The translations under genes and the position numbers were made by a program. Of a DNA stretch of 64,000 nt, positions 12,397 to 24,500 are shown in pieces. Source of the DNA: Trebouxia sp. TZW2008 (Eukaryota > Chlorophyta > Trebouxiophyceae > Trebouxiales > Trebouxiaceae); assembly GCA_002118135.1 (NCBI GenBank), contig BDIU01000056.1, forward strand, positions 124,001-188,000, written 5' to 3'. Position 1 is the first letter of the stretch; each line of letters opens with the position of its first letter. A model generated the notes under the pieces. It was not told the origin of the DNA, did no database searches, and worked only from the letters and a program-made list of their open reading frames with translations.

Positions 12397-12822
12397 GACA
12401 TACAATTTCATCAACAGATACAACAGTCGTCTCTAATAGAATAGAATGAGGCCATCAGGGCAAGTGTCTGTGGCCTTATGCATACCCGCTCATTTGATGA
12501 TGACATCATGGCGCTCATGCAGTGTCAGCATCACCAAAATGCCTATACTAAATGGCATGTGAGCTAGCTCCACAGCTCTCAGATGCACTAAGTGCCGTGG
12601 AAATGGAACAACAGAGCCATTGCCAATTTGAGCAATGTCATTACGGTGACTTTGGCAAGGCTTGTATGTACCCAAGACAATGTTCTCTGGATGAGTAAGA
12701 GGGCACTTTCAAAGCGCCCTAAGCAGGGCGCCAGCGTTGAATGGAGCCGACTGAGCGGCTGATCTTTCTGTCAAGGAATGCTGGCTGGTTAAGGCGTAGC
12801 AGTACAATGTCTGCCTGTGGGA

Positions 12823-12827
12823 TGTAA
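12823..12827 (+). terminator. Possible TGTAA polyadenylation signal
   Basis: TGTAA is the usual green-algal poly(A) signal. This one lies about 430 bp after the stop of the HNH-domain gene. A five-base match is weak evidence on its own. Confidence 0.3.
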
Positions 12828-13694
12828 ATGACTAATCAGCATGAATTACGGTGTGCATTTGATGGTGAGGGTTCAGGGTGTGTTCAAATTGTGTGACATC
12901 TGTCACAAGGTCACTGTACAATCTGTCTTGCTTTCAACGCTTTGCATCAGCGCCTCTGATGTGACTTCCAGAAGGATGTGTATTCTGTGAAATTGTGCTG
13001 GCATTAGAGCCCAGCATGCCCTTTTTTTCTCCCTTTTTTTTCTAAGTATTTTCTGTGCTTAGCAATGTCTTGCAATTCACATGGCTTGCCATTGCAAGAT
13101 ATTGCAGATCTCTTGTCTTGTGTATCCTGGTTTCTGTGCTTTCAGTCCGGCCTTGAGCGATCATTTCTGGGGAGGCGAAGTGGTGCAGCTTTTACTGCCT
13201 TTTGTGATATATTCTACCTCACAGCACTTTTGCCTGTGTTTTTATTTGAATGACACTTCTTTGAGCACAAGCCTGCTATCTGTATTGGCTACTTTGCAAG
13301 ATGAACGCCTTTTGGCAATCACTTACATGATTGTAAATGCCGTTATTGTATTTGTCGTATGTGCTCTGATTGAAGAAGATGCATGACTTCTTGTGCCAAC
13401 TAGCGCAGCATTGACGGTGTAGACGTTCAAACAACCTCTGCGCACTCATGGTAATCTAATTTGCAGCATGGTCAGCACGCATTGCATTATAGCCCAACTC
13501 AGCTGCAGCAACAAATGTCAGCTGAAATAAAATCGTGCAGCACTTGAGCAGCTTCGATCTCGAGGTGTATCAGAGATTGACGACATTGCCCGAGGATCTC
13601 ACTTCGGTGCCAGGGTGTAGCTTTTGCCGCCGCAAAGGGTTCCAAATTACTGCTCATGCAGCAATGCACATGGCAAAGCACAGCAACTGCACAC

Positions 13695-13699
13695 TTACA
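13695..13699 (-). terminator. Possible TGTAA polyadenylation signal (minus strand)
   Basis: TTACA on the plus strand, i.e. TGTAA in the sense of the lumen-protein gene, about 170 bp beyond its stop codon. Confidence 0.35.
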
Positions 13700-13866
13700 T
13701 GCGAGTACAACGCCAAATGAGTATGCATAAACCAGCAGTAGGGGGTCCATTCACAGGTCGAGCAGCAAGGACAGACTTCCCTTGAGGGTTAAAAAATAAG
13801 GTATACTTTGTCAATCAAATGATGCAGTTTGCACTGCCAAAACTTCATATATCACAGACTCCAAAA

Positions 13867-16800
13867 TCAGTTCCTGACATTAGCCTTGGCGCCAATGCTC
13901 TCAGGTGCAATGTCAGTCTTCTGTGCAATGTTGGGCAGGTTCTTGCTGACCTGCAGCAATATGACCACGATGCTGAGCTGTAGATCATGACGTTTGATTG
14001 AAGCAAACCTTCTATCAATAAACATCAATAAACATGGCAGCAGGCACAGACATTATCAAGGGCGCATGCAGAAGATACCAAGACTGTACAAGGCTGTACT
14101 CATGGCTTTGCAGTGCAAGGCATGATGACTCATGAAAAGCAGATGGTTTAGTGACACATGACACCATAACACACTTCACTGGCGGCCTTCTTTGGGTCAG
14201 GGCTCTGGCATATGCCTCGTCAGCGTATGGCATGACGAGTCGTGCAAAACGCATGGTCTAGTGGCACGTGGCATGATGACTCAAGGCTCTGACGACGCAT
14301 GCTGCACAGGCACATGGCATGGTGACTCACCTCACTGGCAGCCTTCTTTGGGTCAGGGCCGTCCACGTTGTTGGCAATGGCCTCTCCCACCTTGCCTGGG
14401 TTGGCTGCACTGCCTGCGTCAGGCTCTGCTCCCCTCAACTGCACACCCAACAGAAACCACTGCTCAGATGCAAGGCTGAGATAGAGTGCGAGTTGTCCAG
14501 AATCATGGTCTCCCCTCAACTGCACCGTTACATACATGACAACGCTTAGAATCAGACGTGAGCTGTCCGCATTCATTGTTTCAACAGCAAGGTCCTGTCC
14601 TGTTCTGATTGGCGATGGCCTCTCCCTTCTTGCTTGGGTCGGCTGCACTGCCTGCGTCAGGCTCTGTTTCCCTCAACTGCATATCACACACAATGTCAGA
14701 CTGAAATGGACATCTAGGAGCTGAGTATGTTACGCCCGTACAAATCAATGGTCTTTCTGACAACATACTTTTTGCTTCAGCGCATGCCATGTTCCGCATG
14801 ATGCGAGATGACTGTACAAACACACACAGAATGTGAAAGTGCTGAATGTGATGACACCAGTACCGAGCGTAAGCAGTACCTGAATGTCAGGGTTGCAAGA
14901 AAAATGTGTTTTGAATCATGTTTGATGTCAAAGCAGCTTGCCCCTGTCTATTCTATGTGTTCAGCATGTTTCAGTTTTTGCTGCAAACACCTATGTGCCG
15001 ACAGCAATTCCCAAAAGTATGGCTGCTGTTTGCTCAAAAAAAATTCTGCAATCGCCGTTGGAGCATATGTGTTTTTGTGTGTGCAGCAAAACTGAAACAT
15101 GCTGAACACATAGCACGCTCACAATGATGCACAGGGCACATTTTACTCCAGATGGTGTCTCTGCTACGGCACATTTTACTCCAGATGGTGTCTCTGCTAC
15201 AGCAGGTATGAACATTGATGACCAGAGGACAACATAGACTAAGGCATGTATAGGCAGCGCCATAAAGGTCATGAAGGGACCTTGTCTCCTAGTCACTTGA
15301 AGACATCCTGTTTTTGGCTGATCTTGACATTATGGCCAAGCAGTAAACACTGACGGACACAACGAAACTACAATGGGCAAAGCAGAAAACAGATGATGGA
15401 CATGACAGAGTCAATGGAGACAGAGCCGTGTGCATGCATGGGCACCTTGTCTCTTAGTTGCTTGAAGACGTCCTGACTTTGGCTGGTCTTGACATTATGG
15501 CGAAGCGGTGAACACCGACAGAAACAACAAACAAAGACAGGCAAGGCAGACAGATGATGAACATGACAGAGTGAACAAAGACAAAGCAATGCCAGTACAG
15601 GGGGGCGGGCACCTTGTCTCCTAGTTGCTTGAAGACGTCCTGGTTTTGGCTGGTCTTGACATCAGGGGTGGGGAAGTTGGGCTTGTTGTCACCCAGGGGA
15701 ACCTCTGAAACGTCCTGCACCACATCCTTACATGGTTCAGGCAATTGTAGGATTTCTGGCTTCTTGCTTTTCCGTCCGAGTACATTCAATCTGTTGATTT
15801 TTGGGCTTAATGACTTGGACGCAAACCACTTTAGAGACAGTTGACATACTCATTGCAAGACATGCAAGAAGCTACAGGCCAGCAGCTTCTGATGACGATC
15901 AGGGACGGGAAAGTTGGGCTTATTGTCACCCAAGAGGGCCTCTAATACATCCTGCAACACATGTGCAATGGTGTCAACAGCTGTTCATTTCTGGCTTCTT
16001 GCTTTTCCCTCTGAGTACATTCAATCTGTCAGTTTTGGGCATGGTGCCTTGGACGCAAATCACTTGAGAGACAGCAGACATAGTTATTGCAAGACAGCAC
16101 ATATAGTTATTGCAAGACATGCAAGAAGCTACAGGCCAGCAGCTTCTGATGACAATCAGGGACGGGTAAGTTGGGCTTGTTGTCACCCAAAGAGGCCTCT
16201 GATACATCCTGCAGCACATGTGCACACGGCGTCAACAGCTGTTTGTTTCTGGCAGCCTGCATTTACTTTGAATCTGACTCCTGCTGTCGCATGCGGCGGT
16301 AAAAACCGTCAGTCATTGCAAGTTTTGCAAATTGCTACAGGCCTTGAACGGATTCTGATGACAAGACATCAAGGGTGTGGAAGCTGGGATTGTTGTCCCA
16401 CAAGGGGCCCTCTAACACATCCTGCATCATATGCATTCATGGTGTATACATCTGCTGCAAATTCTGCAAACAACTGCAGACGCAGACCTTCAGTGACACA
16501 GTAGATAATGGAAGCAGGTTCTGAACCAATCCAAAGCCTGCTTAGCTTTGTGCCTGTCGGTTTTGGTCCCAAATGCAAGTCTCAGCAAAAAAGACAAACA
16601 CATCTGTGGCTGAAGTGGTGTATGCTGCAGCTCAACACATGCTAACAGAATCTGGGTGGGACTATCTGGTTCCTGAAGAGGTTGAGGATGGTGAGAACTG
16701 TCAATGCAAGCTGTAAATTGACACATACAGACAATGCAAGCTGTTGGGGTGGGTAGGGGAGCGTACGGGGGGAGGGTGTGGGTGGTGTTACCGAGGTAGA

Positions 16801-18629
16801 GTTGGCTGGGGTTATCTGATTGCCCTTGCAGAGCTTAGGGATGGTGAATAACCACTGAGCACCCTTGGGTTTGTCAATGATCGTGGCATCTATAGATTGA
16901 TGCAAGCTGTACACTGGACACTTGCAGCGGACAAATCTGGCAATTCCAATCAACCGTACCTTGGTAGGGTTGGGTGGGGTTATCTGGTTGCCCTTGAAGA
17001 GCTTGGGGATGGTGGGTACCCCCTGGGCTCCCTTGGGGTTGTCAGTGGCTGGGGCATCTGTGGGCAAGCTGTCCACTACACCCTTGCCCACATCGCTGAC
17101 GGCCTTGCTGAACGCGCCTGGCTTGGGAAGGTTCGCCTGTGCAGCTGCAGCGTCTCACTGCATGTGGAGCTGCGGCCAAGGGCTACAATGCATGCCTACC
17201 ATCATGCTGCTGTGTCTATGGCCATGACAGACATTTTGAGCATAACAGACAATCGTAGGCATAACAGATGATAATGGACAATGACCTGATTGCAGCTGCA
17301 GTGTCTCACTGTGTGTTGAAATGCAATCAAGGGCTACAATGCATGCCCACCATCACGCTGCTGTCCTACTGCCATGAGAGAATCACAAGCAGTGGCAGAC
17401 AATCACAGGCAACAACACAACTGCTTTGTCTCACTGCATGCAGAACTGCCGCCGAGGACTACCACTTACAGCCATCAGACCCTTGCTCTGCATGACAACT
17501 TGCTCCTGTGTTGCATTGCTGTGCCAGACAGCTGTGGGCAACAGACCCCATGCAGCTAAATCTCCCTTTGCCCTGTTGCTAATTACTTGCTACTGTTTGC
17601 TCTACGTTGCCAGAAGGATTATTGTATCTTTTTATTTCCTATTGTACCCTTGAAGCGGTAATTTTTTACCTTATGAAAAGATACGGTAAAGAGGATAGAG
17701 TCCAACAAAGATGGCGATGGGCAATGACCCAATGCAACTGTAAGACCTTAGATGCCTTGTTGAGCTGCAACCAAGGGGTGCAATGAAAGTCTATCAGCAT
17801 GCTTTCTCTGACTGCCAAGACAAACAACCACAGGCATTCAGTCCTGACCCCAGACATTGCAAAACTCCAGACAAAGACTGCGTTGGCCTTGCTGCTGACT
17901 GCTGACACCAATGGTCAAATGGATTGTAAGTAGACAGCAAGAAGCTAGCACTGGAAAGTCTGGCTGAACACGACAGTAACAGACCACCTTTTGACATACT
18001 ATGCTGCATGCACACACCATTGCAACGCCTGAAGTTCCTGCTGTGACAATGCAACTGCCACAAAATGCATGTGAAAACAAAGAACCAATCACCAGGACAA
18101 TCCACTTTTGACACAAAATCAACTGGATTTACACGCCAGTCAACTACGGCAGTAGAGATCAGGTCAGGTGTGCAAAACTCACACTCCTAACACCTGATAG
18201 CACGACCGCCTCGGTATCAATCATACATCTCAAACACCTGTATCAGCTTGACTGGACACAAACCAGCCACCATTTTGCAGCTGTACTCTCACTGCTGACA
18301 ACTCACATGTCATTCAAGATTGAGTACGATACTCTCCACCACTTCATGTTGAAAACTGCTCTCATACTGTACTATGAAAATTCAGAATGATTGATCTTGA
18401 CTTTGGTTCATGCATCTGCATGTCTCTCCAATGTACATGGGACTACTGCAATCTGCAGTAAAGTGATGTCTAGAACAACACCTTTCCGTCATTGTCAGCC
18501 TCAGCATCCTTGGATGCAATGGGGGCTGCTGACAGGTCTGGCATGGCATTCATCCACATGGGTGCCTTAGTCTCTGGAGTGCCTGCACGACAAAGACCAA
18601 GCTCATTATCTGCCATTCATTGTCTTGTG

Positions 18630-18684
<55 letters not shown>

Positions 18685-20168
18685 GGATTTGTTTGCTTGC
18701 TTGCTTGATTGCTTGCTTGTTTGTTTGCATGCTTATTTTGATTGGCTGCTCTTCTGCTTTCTTACAGTGATTGGCTGTCACGCATGGGAACCTGCCATGA
18801 ATGTGCAACACAGATCAAGTTGACTGTCATGGATGGGTGTCTCAATTGTGTATGAACATGTTGCAGTTATCTCATGATGGACAATACAGTAGTTGCTGCT
18901 ATTGTCAGTTTTATTACTCGTACCACATTGTTGTCCAGCATGACTTACCCTTCCTGATGTCTGGGGGGGTTTGTGTCTCACCCCTCAAACCCTGCAGCTG
19001 CTGGGAGGGGGCAAAGTCTGCACGACCCACTCCACCCCCCTTCTTGTTGATGGTGGGTGCATTTTCTAACATGTTGGCAGCTGCGTCGCTACCTGTTGCC
19101 TCTCTGGCTTGTGACACAAATTTGTCACTTGGCTTCTGACCCTGAAATCAGCCAGCAAGATCTCGTTCAGTCATTTTCATTCCCTAAACCCACCTGAGAC
19201 AGGCTCAGCAGGTACACACTGGTTCAAGCAACTGTCCCTGACCAGTTCAGTCCTGTGCTGTACTGACATATTTACACCAAACATGGAAAGTGGAGAGAGC
19301 AGCAAACAGGGTTATGCCACAAGTATTTTGGGCAGTTGACAGGTGGAAAGGCCAAGGGTAAACCAAGAGACAATTAGCAGATAGTCGTGTACAAAGATCT
19401 CTCCACTCTAAATTTGCAATATGCATGGTCTAGATAAGTACAGGTCCCAACTGGTTGGAGACAGTTGATTGCTCCAATACATGACTAGCTAGGCCTTCTG
19501 AGCCTGTCTGGCATGCTTTTGAAAAAAAACGAACAAGCATGACCTGCAGCTGTCTGTCTTTGCAGCAAACAGAATTTGTGAACTTAGTATAGGAGGTTGG
19601 CAATGCAGGAGGAATGGAGAATGTGACAATACCTTGCCTTCCTTGATGTCCTGTGCGTCCTTAGGGCTGAAAATCTGAGGGGCGCCCTTCAAGACAGGAG
19701 GGTCAATGGCGAACGCAGCACCTGCAATACAATCCGTGATCGTCGCGGAATGCCATGGGAGCGAGCGTTGCCCCTGATGGCATTTTGTCTGACGTGTGCA
19801 ATGCTGCCTTTTGATCCTCTGATGCAGCCAATTCGGAGCTAAAAAAGCGGTGCGCAAGGCGTAACCTGCCTGAGAAAGCGAACTGTGCTGCAGCTACTGC
19901 GGCCAGGACTGCACTTGCAGCCTTTGCGGGACCCTGTGCTTTCTGCTCGGCCTGCTCGACACAGCAACACCTCGATCCCAATTGCAGAAGGGTAGCACTG
20001 AAGTGCCGAGAGGCAATGCACACGACGACATACTGCAGCGCAGCTGACCTGAGCTCTCACAGGCTGAGTCCGGCGTGCATGGGCTCCAGCACGGACGGGC
20101 TTGAAGGAGTTTCCACGCGAGACTGTGCGTGTCTGCAGTACGTTGCTGCTCATTGCGGCGGTCTGCAT
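13867..20168 (-). CDS. Predicted thylakoid-lumen disordered protein, unknown family
   Basis: Nine exons on the minus strand: 20049-20168, 19870-19951, 19633-19721, 18982-19141, 18482-18582, 16960-17136, 15613-15714, 14331-14438 and 13867-13950 (340 aa, all phases agree). The first 40 residues are basic and hydroxylated like a chloroplast transit peptide. A second, Ala-rich hydrophobic segment (about 50-72) ends AFA before Ile-Asp-Pro, as in thylakoid lumen signals. There is no twin-Arg, so the Sec route is more likely. The mature part is Pro, Lys, Asp and Asn-rich with no obvious fold. The intron after 19870 has a GC donor (G|GCAGGT): the nearby GT would shift the frame.  Exons 6 to 9 are phase 0 at both ends, and three of them have been amplified in tandem. 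I do not recognise the family. Further exons may lie in the long introns. Confidence 0.68.
14165..14720 (-). repeat. Tandem copies of lumen-gene exon 8
   Basis: The exon 14331-14438 (begins LRGAEPDAGSAANPGK) has a close upstream copy at about 14590-14690 (LRETEPDAGSAADPSK) that keeps its acceptor but lacks a GT donor. A fragment of the exon end also recurs near 14178-14212 (ggccttctttgggtcagggc). A further scrap (ctcccctcaactgcac) is at 14511. Confidence 0.8.
15285..16440 (-). repeat. Array of up to six copies around lumen-gene exon 7
   Basis: Exon 15613-15714 encodes DVSEVPLGDNKPNFPTPD followed by VKTSQNQDVFKQLGDK. In the upstream intron three copies of its first half occur near 15885-15955, 16145-16215 and 16370-16430 (DVLEALLGDNKPNFPVPD, DVSEASLGDNKPNLPVPD and DVLEGPLWDNNPSFHTLD), each behind an intact CAG acceptor and each running into a stop. 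Downstream, two copies of its second half occur near 15445-15500 and 15285-15335 (VKTSQSQDVFKQLRDK and VKISQKQDVFK then stop). Offsets are about 237, 257 and 211 bp upstream and 167 and 165 bp downstream. Confidence 0.85.
16660..17136 (-). repeat. Graded decay of three tandem copies of lumen-gene exon 6
   Basis: The functional exon 16960-17136 contains PTIPKLFKGNQITPPNPTK. About 168 bp further on in transcription is FTIPKLCKGNQITPANSTS with its donor retained. About 153 bp beyond that is LTILNLFRNQIVPPRF, without donor. Similarity falls with distance from the functional exon. Confidence 0.8.
18629..18685. repeat. (CTGT)n microsatellite
   Basis: About 14 tetranucleotide units followed by a GTTT/GCTT-rich stretch to about 18730, inside an intron of the lumen-protein gene, close to the exon at 18482-18582. 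Confidence 0.95.
19452..19523. repeat. Dispersed short repeat, copy B
   Basis: Collinear with copy A at 7706-7775 (shared TTGATTGCTCCA, CTAGCT and CTGAGCCTGTCTRGC cores) and followed by an A-rich run at 19521-19528. Located in an intron of the lumen-protein gene. Confidence 0.6.
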
Positions 20169-21475
20169 GTTGTACGATTTGTAGGTTACGGCTGATTCAG
20201 TCAAAAACACACTTGATGCGCTATCATTCAGTTGCTACTCGACAATTCGATAAGAGAGCCAGCTCGGAACCTGGTGTACATCTGATCAGCAGCTTATCGT
20301 CAGTCCAATTGGGCGAATTTCGGACACGGAAGTTTGCACGTGTGGTCCAGCGTGTCGTCGCAGCACGTTGACCTAAGCCGTGCGAGCTTTCTTGGTTTCG
20401 GGGCAAGAGGGCAAGTGAGATGACGACTGGAAGAAGTTCTTGCAGCCATGCATGAATTACATGACAGACATTGCTGTCTCATTCAGCTGTTTACCATGCT
20501 GTGGACTCAAGTGTGTGTCAGTTTGAACTCAGTGCAAAGTTGATACATATATTCGCCCACTGCAGTATGCATGCACTAATGAAGTAGTTTATGCTGGCAG
20601 CAATCAGGTGTAGAGCCGCCCATCGTGCAAGATTGTTCTGGGCAAGCTACATACATGACAACTCTAGCCTTGCAAGGACCTTCGACCAGAACATAGGTTG
20701 TGCACAAGAGTCTGTTGTTCACTGTCTTGGCTGCAGCTGGCCGCAATACGCCACTATCACAGGATTGCAATCACATCACAACAGCACATTGCTGGTTTTG
20801 GCATCTTGCCAACACCACAGCAAACTGCTTGCATCTGCACTCCGTCCACGTCTGCAAAAGCTGGTCTTGAAAGCAAAATCATGGTGGTGTCAGGCTTGGC
20901 ACAACAGGGCTTCTGACAAATTGGGCACGCTGCTCTACAACATTAGAAATTTCATGGGCTAAGCACCAGCAAACAGGGTCTTGGTGTGACTATAACATAG
21001 GATGATTGCTCCCTGCTTTCGGTCAGCTATCATGTAGACAAAGCTGACGCAGATCAGATGTAAAGGGGAATACATACTAGAACACGATCTGCATCTCCCA
21101 CGCTCTGTTGATGTACAGTCTGCAACATGGGTCTCCAATATGGATGTCCAAGACGATTCTTTAATATGCGTCTCCAGTGTTGGATTAATACAATGAGGTA
21201 TTGTCAGAGTCTGACTGCCAATTGACTGAGGCTGCCTCAGCTTTCTTAGGCTGCACCAATCCCAGGCTTGATCAACTGCGACTGAACTTTGGTTGGACTT
21301 AGGCTTGACTTACTCAAAATTTGCCAGGGAGATGCAGGTGCTGCCCGACAACTATATCAAAACTATTGCTGACACTCAATATAAGCCAGGGCTGGTGTGT
21401 CACAGCCCTTCCCCATTACCCAATTGATGCTGACCCAGCATCGGATAGGGCTGTTGTGCTCCGATCCTGCCCCAG
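20169..21475. other. Intergenic: promoter side of lumen gene and 3' side of reductase gene
   Basis: Both neighbours are on the minus strand. 20169-20400 is relatively CpG-rich and should hold the lumen-gene promoter. The rest has only short open frames such as 20591-20962 (+) with no recognisable features. Near 21340-21470 it includes the tandem repeat that also covers the reductase stop codon. Confidence 0.5.
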
Positions 21476-21570
21476 TTACTCAATGGATGCTGACTCAGCG
21501 CCAGGGAGGGCTGGTGTGCCCCGGCCCTCCACCTTGACAGGACCCCCAAGGGGTTTGCCTTGCTCCTCAT
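21395..21570. repeat. Short tandem repeats over the reductase stop codon and 3' end
   Basis: A unit of roughly 70 bp (agggctggtgtgcccc..., then ttactcaatggatgctgac) occurs about three times between 21395 and 21560. One copy supplies the last codons (GRGTPALPGAESASIE) and the TAA of the reductase gene. Confidence 0.7.
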
Positions 21571-24500
21571 AATCAGGAATTAGCTTCTTCTTTGCCATTT
21601 CTCTGAATTGCCTGATATACATCTGCAGCAGCAAAGCAAAATATCACTCTTTTCTGCCACTCGTATAAACTGAGCCCATTCATCTGCAGCAACAAAGTAC
21701 AAACGTCACACAGCACAGACATAGCTGACACGCTTGCTATCCATGCATGCTTGACGAGCTGCTGCAGATCATGACTGACAGCCCCAGGGTACATGCGCCT
21801 CCACAAACTTGGTGCTGTGACTGTATGCAAACCTGCTTGCGCTGGCCATGACGACCTGAACCGATATGTCTCTTGGACTTGATACGTCTCACCACTCACT
21901 GACGACCATGGCTCAGGAGAGCAGCAGCTGTGGATGGCACGTTGACTGCTCACATGCAGCGTGAATGCATTTACGGGCAAGCTGTACAGTGGCTTCTCTT
22001 TGTAACAACTGCTTTGTCACCAAGAATATTGTCTTTTCATCAAATTGTCCCTACTCAGAGGGTCCGTTGCAGTCAGGACATAGTCATTGGTTCCCAATTG
22101 CATTGTCTTTACATCAAAAATGTCCTTACAACAAGTGTCCTTACAAGGAGAAGTTACTGTACCTCGTCTGGCATGCGCATGTCAGCACGTACAGCTTGAA
22201 TTATTCAGACAGGCTGTGCCTTTCCATTCTCCCGTGTGTAATGCACTGCCAGGGTTGGCATTGAGGTTCTGGAAAGTTAAGTTTTGTGAGCCTGTTTAGT
22301 AGTTGATGCAGTGGGTCCAGCCTTGAGTATCCACGTGGGTGCTTACAGGCTTTGGGGTTTTGGGGCACAAGACACCAAGGTGAATGAAAAGCATAATCTT
22401 GTCTGTGTTGACTTGCATGCCAGTGTAGCCTGCAAACTTTTCCCTTTCTTTCCTTTTGATTTGGTTTGTCTGCTTTACTTTCTATGCAATTCACAGGCGA
22501 GCTGTACCTTGTCCGTGTCCACTTGCATGCCAGTGTATCCTGCCTGCTTGAGCTTGTTGGTGTTCTGGAACCAGTCGCTAGGCTGGTTGAAGACAAAGTC
22601 AGCAAACGGCCAGGTGGCCAGCTCATTCCAGCCCTCTGATCTCAGCCCATACTTCTGCATCACGTGCCAAGCAAACTGTGAAGCTACACTGTCAGTGGCT
22701 GTTGTCATGCAAGTACAGATGACTCCAGCAATGCAGCTTGTCATTGTCGACTGCCTGTTTGAGCTTTGTGGTGTTTTGTGGAACCAAACGCTAGCTGGTT
22801 GGAGACAAAGTCAGCAAATGGCCAAGTGGCCAGCTGATTTTAGCCCTCTGATTTCAGCCCATACTTCTGCATCACAAGCCAAGCAGACTGTGAAGTACGC
22901 ACCAAAAGTGGCTGTTGTCATGCAAGTGAAGATGAACTCAGCAATGCAGCACTTGCGTGAATACATGGCTGCATGTGACTGCCTGCTTGAGCTTGTTGGT
23001 GTTCTGGACACAATAGCTTGGCTGCTTAAGGACAAAGTCAGCAAGTGGCCAAGTCGCTGATTTGACACTTGTCTTCGCAACGCTTGCAATTATGAGAAAC
23101 ATACACAGACAATGCAGAAGTGACAAGGCTGAGCCACGTTGACTGTTCTCTTTCACAGCTCCTGTTTATCAGGCGTCTGCATCTGCTGGACTAGGCCAAT
23201 GTGCAGATTTGGGCCAGTCTCCAAGCCAGCATGCTCTGCAATCTTTGGCTCACAACAATGAAAAATGCGTACAGACAAAGCAGATGCGACAGAATTGAGC
23301 CACTTTGACCGTTTTCTTCCATACCTCCTCTTTGTCAGGCATCTGCATCTGCTTAACAACAAGGCTGATGTGCAGATTTGGGCCAGTCTCCAAGCCAGCA
23401 TGCTCTGCAATCTTTGGCTCACAACAATGAGAAATGCATGCAGACAAAGCAGATATGACAAGATTGACCCACCTTGACTGTTTTCTTCCACAGTTCCTCT
23501 TTGTCTGGTGTTTGCATCTGCTTCACGAGGCTGATGTGCAGGTTTGGGCCTGTCTCCAAGCCAGCATGCTCTGCAATGTTTGGCTCACAACAATGAGAAA
23601 TGCATGCAGACAAAGCAGAGATGACAAGATTGACCCACCTTGACCGTTTTCTTCCACAACTCCTCTTTGTCAGGCGTCTGCATCTGCTTAACAAGGCTGA
23701 TGTGAAGATTTGGGCCAGTCTCCAAGCCAAAGTGTTCTGCAATCTTGGGCCACAGCTCCTTCCATCTGAAAAGGTCTCCATTATTGATGTTGTATGCCTG
23801 GTTCTCACACTGCTTGTGGGTGGAGATATAGACTGTTGCATCGCTCAACACCTCCACATCTGTCACGTCATTGACGGCATTCCAAGCAAAGTCACTGCCA
23901 GGAAACCTGCGCAGCACAGTATGCAGTCCATGAGCATCCAATCAACACATTGCTGACATTGTGAGCCCAATTGCCACACTACTTGTGGGTGGAAATATAG
24001 TCTGGTGCATTGCTCAACAGCAGGAATGGCACCTCCTGGTCAGGATTATTTGGTGTAAGGACAGGTGTTTGGGGTTGTTTCCCAAAAATCGTCAAACAAA
24101 TGGAAGCGCTAAATTTATGATCTAAACAAACATACATTTTGTACCATTTAATGTAGCAGAGACACATGATAACCAAAGCCGTTATTATAAAGAAAAGTTA
24201 CTGTAAGTGAAGGGTCACCTGAGAGATATGCCAAGCTCCTTGCAGATAGTAGCATACAGGGCGATGGAGGTTGTGATGTTCATGAAGCTCCCTCTGCTCA
24301 CTCCGGCCACTGGATTGGGCCTTAAAGAAGTCCTGCAGTCATGCAAATGCCTTACACAACTTGTCACAATGCATGACACTCAAACCAGTCTCTGATTGAG
24401 CCAAGTGGAGATTAGGGTCTGTTTTGCCTCGGGTTGGTGTGACAACCAATGCAGTTTGCAAGCAATCATGCAAGGCAAAGCTGTGCCAACAAGCAATCAT

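Larger units (their letters stand above)
12397..13866. other. Convergent intergenic region
   Basis: Between the 3' ends of the HNH gene (+) and the lumen-protein gene (-). It contains a T-rich tract at 13020-13043 and an open frame at 13081-13386 (+) with hydrophobic content but no splice context or recognisable motif. Otherwise I see nothing that looks coding. Confidence 0.5.

Noticed and set aside
13081..13386. Plus-strand open frame with hydrophobic stretches after a T-rich tract
   Set aside because: Lies in the 3' region between convergent genes; the T tract mimics a polypyrimidine acceptor, but no partner exon was found.
16780..16900. Second copy of lumen-gene exon 6 as a working exon
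   Set aside because: Its acceptor gives the wrong phase after a phase-0 exon, so it is treated as a relic.
20591..20962. 123-codon plus-strand open frame
   Set aside because: Composition typical of intergenic DNA here and no recognisable motif.
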